A DNA stretch of 64,000 nucleotides, from the NCBI RefSeq assembly GCF_003086295.3, contig NC_092038.1, forward strand, positions 134,224,737 to 134,288,736, in the 5' to 3' direction. Origin of the DNA: Arachis hypogaea. Taxonomy: Eukaryota; Streptophyta; Magnoliopsida; Fabales; Fabaceae. A program made the translations under genes and the position numbers. Below the pieces are notes generated by a model. It saw only the letters and a list, made by a program, of their open reading frames with translations, made no database searches and was not told the origin of the DNA. Numbering within the stretch: position 1 is the first letter of the stretch; each line of letters opens with the position of its first letter. Of this stretch, positions 45,390 to 58,096 are shown piece after piece.

Positions 45390-48300
45390 TTAAGTCACTC
45401 TAGCAACTTTTCTCTTTTTCGATAGCCCACTTTTCTTCTCAAATCTCTTGCTCTTCTTATTTTACTTTTGGAAGGATTGTCCAACTAAAGACGGTTGTTG
45501 TTTCAACGCAAAGCTTTTGGCCACGTGCCCCAAGTGAAGTTTCTTGATCATAAATATTCTTTTCAGCTCACCACGATGTGCTGTGTAAGCACGGACCCAA
45601 GAGCAAAATCCCTTCCAAGCAAGTTCATCCATCTTCGGCTAAAAAAATGACAACGCAACAGTTAGCTGATGATACACAGAAACTAAGATCCCTATATAGA
45701 ATCGTATTTGTAGACAAAAATTGTCAGTGAAATCATGAGGAATAAGGATGATTGCGCTTCGAAAATCATCATCCCTCTTCGTTATTAGATGTAACATGAT
45801 TTCAATGGCTCAATTTCGAGAGAAATAGTATTTGTATACTTGACAAGTTGACATATCAAGAGTACAACTTCTTTATTGCTGTTTACTATTACAAGTCATA
45901 AGATCAACCTGCAAGTCTAATTTAACCTCTGTCAATACATTAAATCTATAACCACCCAGGTAAACGAGGCATAGTGAATGATCAAACATCTTACCTAGAG
46001 TAACTCACCTCACATGAACAACTAAGATGCAGCACAAAGGCCCTTTTTGGTGGCATTCAGCACAAATGATGATCAAAGGGAAACAAGGCCAATGCAGAGA
46101 TTTGGGAGGAGACATAAATATGGGAAAATAGATGAAAAGTGGTTTATAGTTACCGTTATCTAAGTCTAGTCATTTTGGAATAGGTTGGATTTTTCTCCAG
46201 ATTCTGCCACCATAAACAATGACTCAACAGCAGCAGGGATCATCCAATCCTACCACTTCAAAAAGTTCCCTTATCAATTCCACCAAACCAAGTTGGTGGC
46301 TGTGATTAGGATTGAAGAGCCTAGCAGAAATCATAGAATATTATGAGTTGACATGTGATTTTGACAACCATGACCCATTTCCCTGTCAGACCCTCCATTT
46401 CCTTCACTCAAACCTATCTGGCATTAATTTAGATTGTCAGCGGTTCATAAGTCCTCTTGCTTAGCATATGCATAAAACCAACACTGGCAACTCCAAATGT
46501 TTCATTGTTGTAAAAGCTCTAAGCCAAACAACAATAATGGCTCTAGAGTTAAATTTGGGCACATTTTTCCAAATCAAAATAGGATTAACATGTTAAAATA
46601 CAAGTTTCTCATGTATCATTCAGTTAGATGGAAATGGAGTATCTATATTAAACCAGAATTCAGAAAGATCAGCAGTGTATCACCTTGGAAATGATGAATG
46701 ATTCAAGTGCCTTCTGGAGACAAAGGACCCAAGGATGTAAGTCAATGAAAACAGACTTCTTTACTTGTTTGTTTTGTCTGTGTAATGTAAAATTATCCAA
46801 CACTTTGAGAAGAGGATACTCTGCTAGTGAAACACCATGTTTCTCCAAGTCCTATAAATAATCTATTTCAACTGGTTGCAGAAATAACAAGGACTCTCCC
46901 CTTTCACCCAGACGAGCAGTTCTACCAACTCTGCATCATGAATTCATCAAGGATCACAAATCATAGTCTTAACATCATGCTTTAAGACTTTAACATTACA
47001 TAAAAGACAGCATGGGAGGATCCTTTTGAATCTAGAAGAAGAGATATCCATGAAACAAATTCCACTTCCTGATAGATATTACATCATGTATGTTTTCATT
47101 TTCAAAGTGGGTCCTTCTAGGGCTATTTATTGCAGCAAATTTGGATACAATGATATGACAATCATTTAGTCATTCATAATATTAATTGATTTTAAAATCC
47201 CTCATGGAATGGATAAGACATTCTTAAGATGCTAGAGTGGCATAGCTGTTAGCCCCTGAATATTTACGAGTGACAAAGTTCTCCATTAACAGCATTGATC
47301 TAACTAATTGAAGCTCGGAGATCACTTGTTTTATAAATAAAAGATCAAATAAAATAAAGTTATACAATCGATATAAAATGGTCCGGGGAGGTTTGTTTGG
47401 ACTGCAATTAGCATAAAAAACTAGAATTAAAATCAGAAAAAAATGCCTTCCACATAACCACCCCTAAAAACATGGTAAAAGAAGCCAAAACAAAAAATAG
47501 ATATACATACCTGTGCACATATTCATTAGCTTCACCAGGAGAATCATACTGTATGATGCATCAAACCTTAGGAAAATCCAGGCCTCTAGCAGAAACATCA
47601 GTGGACAAAAGCAAAGCAGATTTCTCAGTTTTAAAAGCCTGAAAAGTAGATCTCCGGTCTTCATGTTCCATATTACCATGCAATCGAAAAGTTTGGCATC
47701 CAAAAAACAACTGTATGACCCTTTCTTTTGTTTGAGGATCAGTCGAGAAGTGGAACTCACTTAGTAGCGAATGGTGAAAGTCTACCGCATCACATGTCGA
47801 AAAGAATACCACAACCTGTAAAATCACTAGGTCAATTATGTGAATCTTAAAGCATAATATTTGAATAACAACATGTTCAATTGGCAAGGGGGAAATAAAG
47901 TTAAGGATCGATGCATGCCAAATATAAGTTTCAGTCGCATAAAAAAAATATAATGCCTTCCATTTGTCAACTGTTTTCAAGGGATATCAACAAGCTTTTG
48001 TTGTCCCCATCACATAATTCTTCATAAGTACACCAGAAATATTAAATTGTTCACGGTCATGTCAATATTTGCCAATGATAAGAAATACAGCTACTAAAAG
48101 CAAGAGAGAATGCGGAGAGTTAAAAATCTTCTAACTCCAACAACTTACATATAATATAGATATGGAAAGTATCTTTAGAGCAAGTGACGCCTAACCTTTT
48201 GTGAAGTGTCTCTTTCAAAAAAATGCTTTAGAATTGAAGGAAGAACAGCAAGCCGAGAACCACAAGGCACTGCTTAGCAAAATTGTATTCCAATTAGGTA

Positions 48301-50618
48301 CTCAGCATCTTGAGAATATTAACTGGGAAATGCAGTGAAGGAAAGATTAAAAAGAAACTAATTATCACATACCTTTCACGTATCTCTGAATTAATTGTGT
48401 GGGGATTTTATAATCTACAGCTGTTGGTATTTTACTAGAATACTTGACTTCGTCTTCTTCATCAGACTCTAAAGGATCAATGCTTTCAATTGTTGATACT
48501 GGTTTTCTTGTTTTACCCTCAAGACCAATCATAACTGGATTGTGTAAACTTATTTTAGCAAGATGGTTCACTTTCTCATTTAAGGTGGCAAAAAAAGCAA
48601 ATTATGCCTTTGAAATTCATAGTTTCTTGGAACTGTACTCTCCTTGTTATCATTTGCTACTTTCCTTGAACCCAAAAGATGTATTATTTCCTGTATATCT
48701 TGTCCAAATCCTAATTCCAAAATCTTGCAGAAAAACCATACATCCAGCTAACCCTTTTAAAAAAAATACTTGGTAAAAAAAAACTATATGCATAATCATT
48801 ATCACATTTACCATGCCAACACATGATAATGTCTATAGCATCAATAGATGCAAGCCATACCTATCAGCTTCATCAAAAATTATCCAACACAATTTTGTGT
48901 ACAAGAATGATGATGTATTCTTCAAATGATCTAAAAGGCGCCCAGGTGTTGCTATAAGAACTGATATGCCTAAAATAATAACCACAGGTTACAAATTTGA
49001 CCATGTACAATGAATGTCCAATCTTGTTCCTCTGACAAGCTAAAGCATATTTTAAATAATGTTATCATGAAACAGCTTTATTTCATAATGTTGTTGCTAT
49101 CAGTTTGATAATTCCATCGCATGAACAAAAGAAAAAGATTAAAAAGGGACAAAATCTTAAATATGAAAAGATAATAGGAATGCTGTTCTTTTTTTCCCTA
49201 TTAAAAATGTTATTGATAAATATACTTGATTTCTACCTTTGCGTAGCCTAGCTTTCTCCTTTGATCTATTTTCACCACCCATAACATACCCTGGAACAAT
49301 CCAATGGAATCGAATTTCATAAACCTGCAGACATAGCTCACACGTCGATACAAGAACAACGCTATTTCCAACAAATCAATTAAATCTGTAACTGATTCAG
49401 ACTAAATTAAAGAAAGAAATGCAATACTATTTTGTGTTACAAAAAGGGGAAAACAAACGGTCAGTATAATATTCCCATAAAAAATTAACACAAATCTTTC
49501 AGATGATGCATTATCATTAAACTTCACATATGTGCTCCTCAATAGAAGTAACACACAACACATTATTGGGGAGGAAAAGGCAGTAGGGGCAAAAACTCTA
49601 TATTCAATGAAGTATCAAAAACTTACGAGCAAGATTTATATCACGAAGAATATCATTGAGACAGAGAGAAGAATATTTATAAGATGGAGGGTAAGAGATC
49701 CTCCATATAAGAGCAAAAACAATCCAAAGGAGAGCTATTGATGTAGTGTAGCTTTAAAATCTCTCAACATGTCTGGGAGAGAAAGACTTATATTATGAGC
49801 TTTATACAAAATAGATGCTAGAAGGTCTAATCTTATCCCATAAAACTTGCTTGTCTAAATTTAAGGTGCGACAATTGTGCTCCAACCAAAAGAGAAACTT
49901 TCTATGTTCACCTTTTTCCATTTGAAAGCATTATTTCAAGCTATAGCAGTATACTCAAATCCAGGGCAATATGACATGATACACAGCAACAAGCATGCAT
50001 AATTGTTATTTGTCTGTGACAAATAAATGGAGAGAAATTGAACAAATAGGTATAAAAAAAGACTTACCAAATGTTCCATCAGAGCGTTGTATGCAAGTAT
50101 CATAATTCTGCAAGTGATGAATAAGTGGAGCTAAGTAGGCAACTGTCTTCCCTGTGCCTGTGGCAGCATTAATAAGTCTAAAATTTTATCATTAAGGAAC
50201 CCAGAAATAAGAAGATATAGCATGTGCTAAAGAAAAGAAGATGAAGGAAGATTTCTAAATCCAGAGAAAAGAAAAAAAGGATACGCATGACGGCCAGCGA
50301 GAATAACAGGAATGGCTTGAGCTTGCACCAGAGTTGGAACCTCGAATCCCAATTTTTCTATCAACAAAAAACATATAAACTCTTTTCCCATTTGAAACAA
50401 AAAAAGGGGGAAATTGTAGGTTACTCTTTAGCTCAATTCTAACCAGGCATGCTTCTGTGACACTAGGAATAAAAATTTATGAAAGAAATAAAAATCAAAG
50501 AAAGCGGGAGAGCAAGAGAGGAAATACCCTATGGTTGCATCGCTGGCAGCACTGCCAATATCTTTCTTCTCATCTTATTTTCCATCACTTTCTTGCTGCC
50601 TTTTTCGCTCTTCTTCAT
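45390..50618 (-). pseudogene. RH17: RH17 copy 2, full length but disabled
   Basis: All ten exon regions are present in the order of copy 1. Disabling changes: the first ATG is ACG (a second ATG at 50618 remains); exon 1 has a short frameshifting loss in the KKNEKK stretch and a 74-bp deletion matching 25573-25646, which removes the end of exon 1; exon 4 lacks 18 bp and then one base near 49360; exon 6 has lost one A near 48590; exon 9 has Gln to TAG in DYLQDLEKH (46855); exon 10 has Gln to TAA in FQKQNKK. The stop codon site is the ancestral TAA. Helicase motifs ARGLD and the tail KKRKVARVT are still readable. Nothing suggests a functional protein. Confidence 0.9.
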
Positions 50619-50717
50619 CCCCGTTTTTTTCTTTCAAATTCTCAACTCTATAGCACTATTACACCAAGGGTTTAACAAAAATTAGAGATGACAGATATTG
50701 CAATAGATTATTTGACT

Positions 50718-51040
50718 TTAACAACAACAACAACAACAATAATAACAACAACAACAACAATAACTAGAACAACAACAACAACAATGACAAGAACAACAAT
50801 AACAACAACAATGACAAGAACAACAATAACAACAGCAACAACAATGACAACAACAATAACAAGAACAACAACAACAACAATAACAATAACAATAACAATA
50901 CAATAACAACAACAACAACAACAACAACAACAATAATAATAATAATAATAATAAGAAGAAGAACAATAACAATAAACAATAACAATAACAATAATAACAA
51001 TAATAACAACAACAACAACAACAACAATAATAATAAGAAT
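50718..51040. repeat. Expanded AAC/AAT/AAG compound triplet array, copy 2
   Basis: About 320 bp made almost only of A, C and a few T or G on this strand, mainly AAC with AAT, AAG and ACAATG variants. Low-complexity ORFs in all frames (poly-Thr, poly-Leu, poly-Cys, poly-Val) are artefacts of it. A second array lies at 51188-51280. Confidence 0.9.
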
Positions 51041-51046
51041 CAGCAT

Positions 51047-51430
51047 TCCTACAATTATCATTGTTCAGAATCCAATAATAACTAAAAAATAATACACTCC
51101 CCTCTTAGATTCTTTAATTGCGCTGTAGTAGTTGTGCTTTATTGACTAGAGAATAGTAAAAGAACAAACAATATTTGATTCAAGAGCCACAACAACAACA
51201 ACAATAAGAATAATAATAACAATAACAACAACAACCTCAACAACAACAACAACAACAACAATAATAATAATAATAATCAGGATTCCTACAGTTATCCTTG
51301 TTCAGAATCCAATAATAACTAAAAAATAATACACTCCTCTCTTAGATTCTTTAATTGCGATGTAGGAGTTGTGTATTATTGACTAGAGAATAGTAAAAGA
51401 ACAAACAATATTTGATTCAAGAGTCACGCC
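51047..51430 (+). repeat. Local tandem duplication of a 150-bp block separated by AAC arrays
   Basis: The block from ATTCCTACA(A/G)TTATC to GATTCAAGAG(C/T)CAC occurs at 51047-51190 and again at 51283-51428. Copy 3 has the same pair (56550-56700 and 56740-56892), but copy 1 has a single block (29551-29700). Confidence 0.8.
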
Positions 51431-51703
51431 ATCATCAAAACTAGAATGACTCAACAAGCAATTCTACAAACTCTAAAACCCTAAACCTTTATCCAATGCC
51501 ATACCAACTTAGATGACAAAACAGCATAAAGCTTGGTAGAGACCTAATACAACTCGTGAATTTATTCTCAATTATAGTTTACAATCGAAGCTGCAACAAA
51601 CACAAGTATTAGTATAAATTTTTTATTATGCCTCCTTGATTATCATATTGACAGTTCCATTTTTTTAATTGTAAAAAAAAGCTTTCATTTTAATAAAAAT
51701 ATG

Positions 51704-51738
<35 letters not shown>

Positions 51739-52056
51739 AGCCATATGACAAAGACAAACATCAATAACAAACTCTCTGTTTTTCTTTTTTTTTTTGGTTG
51801 AAAAACGAACATGAAAAGGACTTCGATGCTCAGTCACAAAAGGTGCTGCATGAAACATATTGGCAAAAGAGAATTCAACACAAAGATTAATTACTACTGT
51901 ATATATTGATTCAAGAAGTATAAGCTAATAACATTAACTGCTATGGTACCATAAGTAAGAATGTAATGTAATAGCCAATTCAAGAGAACCATGAAATAAA
52001 AAATCACAAGCAAATTGCACCATAAAGAGCACAAATATAAAAGATCACAAAACTTA

Positions 52057-52270
52057 CCTATTGGGAGAAGTCACGCACGAAAGAAGGGGCGGTTAATGCA
52101 CCGAAGCAGTGGTGCATTCACTAGCGGCGGCGACGGTGAGGGAGCACTGACGCGGTGGTAGTTTGGTTGGCTTCACCGCTTCACAGCTCGAAATACCTCA
52201 GCTGGTCTCTCTCCTCAGTTGCAGTTCACGTTAGGAGAAAGGCGTGATAAAGAAATAGGGTTATATAGAG
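52057..52270 (-). other. Candidate promoter and first exon, copy 2
   Basis: Counterpart of 30310-30510. The TATA-like TATATAACCC is kept and the donor is GTAAGT, but the codon just before it changed to a stop (CCAATAG instead of CCAAGAG), so any coding role has been lost here. Confidence 0.3.
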
Positions 52271-52892
52271 AAAATAGCAACTCTGGAATATTATAGTTTA
52301 GACAAGGATGTTTTGACATTTCAAAACATAAAAGCGAAATTCTAAACACAAAAGGATAGAGAAATTTTCACATGTTTCAGCTACTTTATTAGAGTAACAA
52401 TATACCATATATAGACGGTTGCCAATAAAAGTATTGTTGTTTAGTGTGCTGTGTAATACCCTAAAAGTCCACGAAAGAAGAATTAAACTACGGTAAGGAC
52501 AATGCAAAAAGACTGGCTATGTAGCGATGTGATAACTCATACGTGTAATTGTAATAAAGTTATTTTAGCCCCAATACTATGAGTTGAATTACATAATTAC
52601 CGTATATTATATAGTACAAGTTAAATGATACACAACGGAAGTACCAAGCATCAAGCATATAAAGCTTTACTCAGCTCATGTCGACAACAGAACAGTGCCC
52701 CAATGGAAGAAGGACTCCTTACGATACTTTATCTCGGATCACTTAGTGTCAGCTTTGTATCGAATCCTATGGCTTTAGGGGATAATGATCCAGATTCCCG
52801 TGACACAGTATGTCGGTATCCATCCATAGTTGTCATTTTCATTATCATTTGCTTCATCAAAACTGCATCATCAGCCATTGTCATGGTTTGCA

Positions 52893-55800
52893 TTAAGTCA
52901 CTCTAGCAACTTTTCTCTTTTTCGATAGCCCACTTTTCTTCTCAAATCTCTTTCTCTTCTTATTTTGCTTTTGGAAGGATTGTCCAACTAAGGATGGTTG
53001 TTGTTTCAATGCAAAGCTTTCGGCCACGTGCCCCAAGTGAAGTTTCTTGATCATAAATATTCTTTTCAGCTCACCACGATGTGCTGTGTAAGCACGGACC
53101 CAAGAGCAAAATCCCTTCCTAGCAAGTTCATTCATCTTGGGCTGAAAAAATGACAACACAACAGTTAGCTTATGATACACAGAAACTAAGATCCCTATAT
53201 AGAATCGTATTTGTAGACAAAAATTGTCAGTGAAATCATGAGGAATAAGGATGATTGCGCTTCAAAAATCATCACCCCTCTTCGTTATTAGATGTAACAT
53301 GATTTCAATGGCTCAATTTGAGAGTAAAAGTATTTGTATACTTGACAAGTTGACATATCAAGAGTACAACTTCTTTATTGATGTTTACTATTACAAGTCA
53401 TAAGATCAAACTGCAAGTCTAATTTAACCTCTGTCAATACATTAGATGTATAACCACCCAGGAAAACGAGGCATAGTGAATGATCAAACATCCTATCTAG
53501 AGCAGCTCACCTCACATGAACAACTAAGATGCAACACAAAGGCCTTTTTTGGTGGCATTCAGCACAAATGATGATCAAAGGAAAACAAGGCCAATGCAGA
53601 GATTTGAAAAAAGACATAATATGGGGAAATAGATGAAGAGTTGTTTATAGTTACCGTTATCTAAGTCTAATCGTTTTGGAGTAGGTTGGATTTTCTCCAG
53701 ATTCTGCCACCATAAATAATGACTCAACAGCAACAGGGATCATTCAATCCCACCACTTCAAAAAGTTCCCTTATCAATTCCACCAAACCAAGTTGGTGGC
53801 TGTGATTAGGATTGAAGAGTCTAGCAGAAATCATAGAACATTATGAGTTGACATGTGATTTTGAGAACCATGACCCATTTCTCTGTCAGACCCTCCATTT
53901 CCTTTCACTCAAACCTATCTGGCATTAATTTAGATTGTCAGCGGTTCATAAGTCCTCTTGCTTAGCATATGCATAAAACCAACACTGGCAACTCCAAATG
54001 TTCCATTGTTGTAAAAGCTCTAAGCCAAACAACAATAATGACTCTAGAGTTAAATTTGGGCACATTTTTCCAAATCAAAATAGGATTAACATGTTAAAAT
54101 ATAGGTTTCTCATGTATTATTCATTTAGATGGAAATGGAGTATCTATATTAAACCAGAATTCAGAAAGATCAGCAGTGTATCACCTTGAAAATGATGAAT
54201 GATTCAAGTGCCTTCTGGAGACAAAGGACCCAAGGATGCAAGTCCATGAAAATAGACTTCTTTACTTGTTTGTTCTGTCCGTGTAATGTAAAATTATCCA
54301 TCACTTTGAGAAGAGGATACTCTGCTAGTGAAACACCATGTTTCTCCAAGTCCTGTAAATAATCTATTTCAACTGGTTGCAGAAATAACAAGGACTCTCC
54401 CCTTTCACCCAGACAAGCAGTTCTACCAACTCTGCATCATGAATTCATCAAGGATCACAAATCATAGTATTAACATCATGCTTTAAGACTTTAACATTAC
54501 ATAAAAGACAGCATGGGAGGATCCTTTTGAATCTAGAAGAAGAGATATCCATGAAACAAATTCCACTTCCTGATAGATATTACATCATGTATGTTTTCAT
54601 TTTCAAAGTGGGTCCTTCTAGGGCTATTTATTGCAGCAAATTTGGATACAATGATATGACAATCATTTAGTTATTCATAATATTAATTGATTTTAAAATC
54701 CCTCATGGAATGGATAAGACATTCTTAAGATGCTAGAGTGGCATAGCTGTTAGCCCCTGAATATTTACGAGTGACAAAGTTCTCCATTAACAGCATTGAT
54801 CTAACTAATTGAAGCTCGGAGATCACTTGTTTTATAAATAAAAGATCAAATAAAATAACGTTATACAATCGATATAAAATGGTCCGGGGAGGTTTGTTTG
54901 GACTACAATTAGCATAAAAAACTAGAATTAAAATCAGAAAAAAATGCCTTCCACATAACCACCCCTAAAAACATGGGAAAAGAAGCCAAAACAAAAAATA
55001 GGTATACATACCTGTGCACATATTCAGTAGCTTCCCCAGGAGAATCATATTGTATGATGCATCGAACCTTTGGAAAATCCAAGCCTCTAGCAAAATCATC
55101 AGTGGACAAAAGCAAAGCATATTTCTCAGTTTTAAAAGCCTGAAAAGTAGATCTCCGGTCTTCATGTTCCATATTACCATGCAATCGAAAAGTTTGGCAT
55201 CCAAGAAACATCTGTATGACCCTTTCTTTTTTTTGAGGATCAGTCGATAAGTGGAACTCACTTAGTAGCGAATGGTGAAAGTCTACCGCATCACATGTCG
55301 AAAAGAATACCACAACTTGTAAAATCACTAGGTCAATTATGTGAATCTTAAAGCATAATATTTGAATAACAGCATGTTCAATTGGTAAGGGGAAAATAAA
55401 GTTAAGGATCGATGCATGCCAAATATAAGTTCCAGTCGCATAAATAAAAAATAATGCCTTCCATTTGTCAACTATTTTCAAGGGATATCGACAAGCTTTT
55501 GTTGTCCCCATCACATAATACTTCACAAGTACACTAGAAATATTAAATTGTTTACGGTCATGTCAATATTTGCCAATGATAAGAAATACAGCTACTAAAA
55601 GCAAGAGAGAATGCGGAGAGTTAAAAATCTTCTAACTCCAACAACCTACATATAATATAGATAAGGAAAGTATCTTTAGAGCAAGTGACGCCTAACCTTT
55701 TGCGAAGTGTCTCTTTCAAAAAGATGCTTTAGAATTGAAAGAAAAACAGCAAGCCGAGAACCACAAGGCACTGCTTAGCAAAATTGTATTCCAATTAGGT

Positions 55801-56408
55801 ACTCAGCATCTTGAGAATATTAACTGCAAAATGCAGTGAAGGAAAGATAAAAAAGAAACTGATTCTCACGTACCTTTCACGTATCTTTGAATTAACTGTG
55901 TGGGGATTTTATAATCTACAGCTGTTGGTATTTTACTGGAATACTTGACTTCGTCTTCTTCATCAGACTCTGAAGGATTAATGCTTTCAATTGTTGATAT
56001 TGGTTTTCTTGTTTTACCCTCAAGACCAATAATCACTTGATTGTGTAAACTTAATTTAGCAAGATGGTTCACTTTCTCATTTAAGGTGGCAGAAAAAAGT
56101 AAATTCTGCCTTTGAAATTCAGAATTTCTTGGAACTGTACTGTCCTTGTTATCATTTTCTGCTTTCCTTGAACCCAAAAGATGTAGTATTTCCTGTATAT
56201 CTTGTCCAAATCCTAATTCCAAAATCCTGCAGAAAAACCATACATCCAGCTAACACTTTTAAAAAAAATACTTGGCAAAAAAAAAAACTATATGTAGAAT
56301 CATTATCACATTTACTATGCCAACACATGATAATTTCTATAGCATCAATAGATGCAAGCCATACCTATCAGCTTCATAAAAAATTATTCAGCACAATTTT
56401 GTGTACAA
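52893..56408 (-). pseudogene. RH17: RH17 copy 3, N-terminal half deleted
   Basis: Exons 10, 9, 8, 7 and 6 are present and largely open: 53141-52893, about 54432-54185, 55312-55008, 55770-55695 and 56222-55870. Exon 5 is cut at GTGTACAA (56408), where the sequence jumps into an AAC/AAT array that in the other copies lies upstream of the start codon. Exons 1-4 and most of 5 are gone, with the Walker A motif and the glutamine motif; only the DEAD-proximal end of exon 5 remains. Changes in the remainder include VSARG to DFARG and a CATAAAAAATT alteration near the DEAD codons. The final stop is the ancestral TAA. Confidence 0.9.
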
Positions 56409-56560
56409 TAACGATAACAACAACAACAACAACAATAACAACAACAACAACAACAATAACAACAACAACAATAATAATAAAAATAATAATAATAATTACA
56501 ATAACAACAACAACAATAATAACAACAACAACAACAACAACAACAATAATCAGGATTCCT
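56409..56560. repeat. AAC/AAT triplet array at the copy 3 deletion point
   Basis: About 150 bp of AAC with AAT interruptions, directly joined to truncated RH17 exon 5. A poly-Asn ORF (56401-56595) is an artefact. A second, shorter array follows at 56701-56740. Confidence 0.9.
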
Positions 56561-57683
56561 ACAGTTATCATTATTCAGAATCTAATAATAACTAAAAAAT
56601 AATACACTCCTCTCTTAGATTCTTTAATTGCACTGTAGTAGTTGTGCATTATTGACTATAGAATAGTAAAAGAACAAACAATATTTGATTCAAGAGCCAC
56701 AACAACAACAATAACAACAACAACAACAACAATAATAATAATCAGGATTCCTATAGTTATCCTTGTTCAGAATCCAATAATAACTAAAAAATAATACACT
56801 CCCCTCTTAGATCCTTTAATTGCGATGTAGGAGTTGTGCATTATTGACTAGAGAATAGTAAAAGAACAAACAATATTTGATTCAAGAGCCACACCATCAT
56901 CAAAACTAGAATGTCTCAATAAGCAATTCTACAAACTCTAAAACCCTAAACCCTTATCCAATGCCATACCAACTCAGATGACAAAACAGCATAAAGCTTG
57001 GTAGAGACCTAATACAACTCGTGAATTTATTCTCAATTATAGTTTACAATAGAAGCTGCAACAAACACAAGTATTAGTATAATTTTCATATTATGCCTCA
57101 TTGATTATCATATTGACAGTTCCATTTTTTTTAATTGTAAAAAAAAATCTTTCATTTTAATAAAAATATGCTATATATATCAGCCATATGGCAAAGACAA
57201 ACATCAATAACAAACTCTCTATTTTTTTTTTGGTTGAAAAACGAACATGAAAAGGACTTCGATGCTCAGTCACAAAAGGTGCTGCATGAAACATATTGGC
57301 AAAAGAGAATTCAACACAAAGACCAATTACTACTGTAGATATTGATTCAAGAAGAATAAGCTAATAACATTAACTGCTATGGTACCATAAGTAAGAATGT
57401 AATGTAATAGCCAATTCAAGAGAACCATGAAATAAAAAATCACAAGCAAATTGCACCATAAAGAGCACAAATATAAAAGATCATAAAACTTACCTCTTGG
57501 GAGAAGTCACGCACAAAAGAAGGGGCGGTTAATGCACCAAAGTAGTGGTGCATTCACTAGCGGTGGCGACGGTGAGGGAGCACTGACGCGGCGGCAGTTT
57601 GCCTGGCTTCACCGCTTCACAGCTCGAAACACCTTAGCTGGTTTCTCTCCTCAATTGTAGTTCACGTTAGGAGAAAGGCGTGA

Positions 57684-58060
57684 TTTTTTTCAAGATCCGC
57701 CACTGATTACATTATTTATTTAGAATGAAAGTAATGTGATTAAATGTAACTTACTTAGATGTGATTAAAAAATAATTGAATACTATGTACAATAAAAAGT
57801 TGATACTATTAAAAGATAAAATTAAAATTTATTTTTATGTATCGTTTTTGTCCCCAATGTTTTCGTCCTATTTAAGTCCCTAACATTTCAAAAGTGTCTT
57901 AATTTTATCCCGCCGTCAATTCTGTTAACGGATCCCTAACGGCTAGAAAATATTGAGTCAATTTTGAAACGTCAGGGACTTAAATAGGACGATTGAAATG
58001 TTAAGGACAACTTTGGGACTTATCCCAAACGTTGGGGACAAAAATAATACTTTACTCTTC
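57684..58060. repeat. Inverted copy of the 14.4-kb repeat, with MITE-like core
   Basis: 57710-58050 is the reverse complement, with divergence, of about 14401-14760. The core GTATCGTTTTTGTCC to GACAAAAATAATAC (57840-58049) has inverted ends like the element at 14401-14613. The shared part also includes the flank with AAGTAATGTGATTAA. It abuts the end of segment copy 3. Confidence 0.6.
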
Positions 58061-58096
58061 TGTATACTTTTTCCTTTTAACTCTGCAATTCTAGAC

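Larger units (their letters stand above)
43885..52568. repeat. Triplicated segment, copy 2
   Basis: Starts ACCTGTCAAAACTAAAAAT and ends GTTATTTTAG, where copy 3 is joined with no spacer. It matches copy 1 through the 5' flank MITE, the whole RH17 gene, the triplet array and the candidate first exon. It lacks the three transposons of copy 1. Two versions of the GGATTCCTA...CAAGAGCCAC block separated by an AAC array (51047-51186 and 51281-51430) are present, as in copy 3. Confidence 0.9.
52569..57683. repeat. Triplicated segment, copy 3 (starts inside the unit, fused to copy 2)
   Basis: Begins CAATACTATGAGTTGAATT, equivalent to position 19261 of copy 1, immediately after the end of copy 2, and runs to GAAAGGCGTGAT (57683), equivalent to about 30495 in copy 1. 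It therefore lacks both outer edges of the unit. It shares the doubled GGATTCCTA block with copy 2. A large internal deletion removed the 5' half of RH17. Confidence 0.9.

Noticed and set aside
45200..45403. 67-aa ORF starting MEEGLLTILYLG (and the 93-aa version at 52625-52906)
   Set aside because: It lies in the 3' flank of RH17 and overlaps its last codons in antisense; copy 1 carries a 105-bp deletion there, so it is not conserved.
50708..51061. Long low-complexity ORFs (poly-Val, Leu, Cys, Ile) on the minus strand and poly-Thr on the plus strand
   Set aside because: They are translations of an AAC/AAT array and are open only because the repeat has no stop triplets in those frames.
56401..56595. 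Poly-asparagine ORF
   Set aside because: Product of the AAC/AAT array at the RH17 copy 3 breakpoint; no start context or conserved flank.
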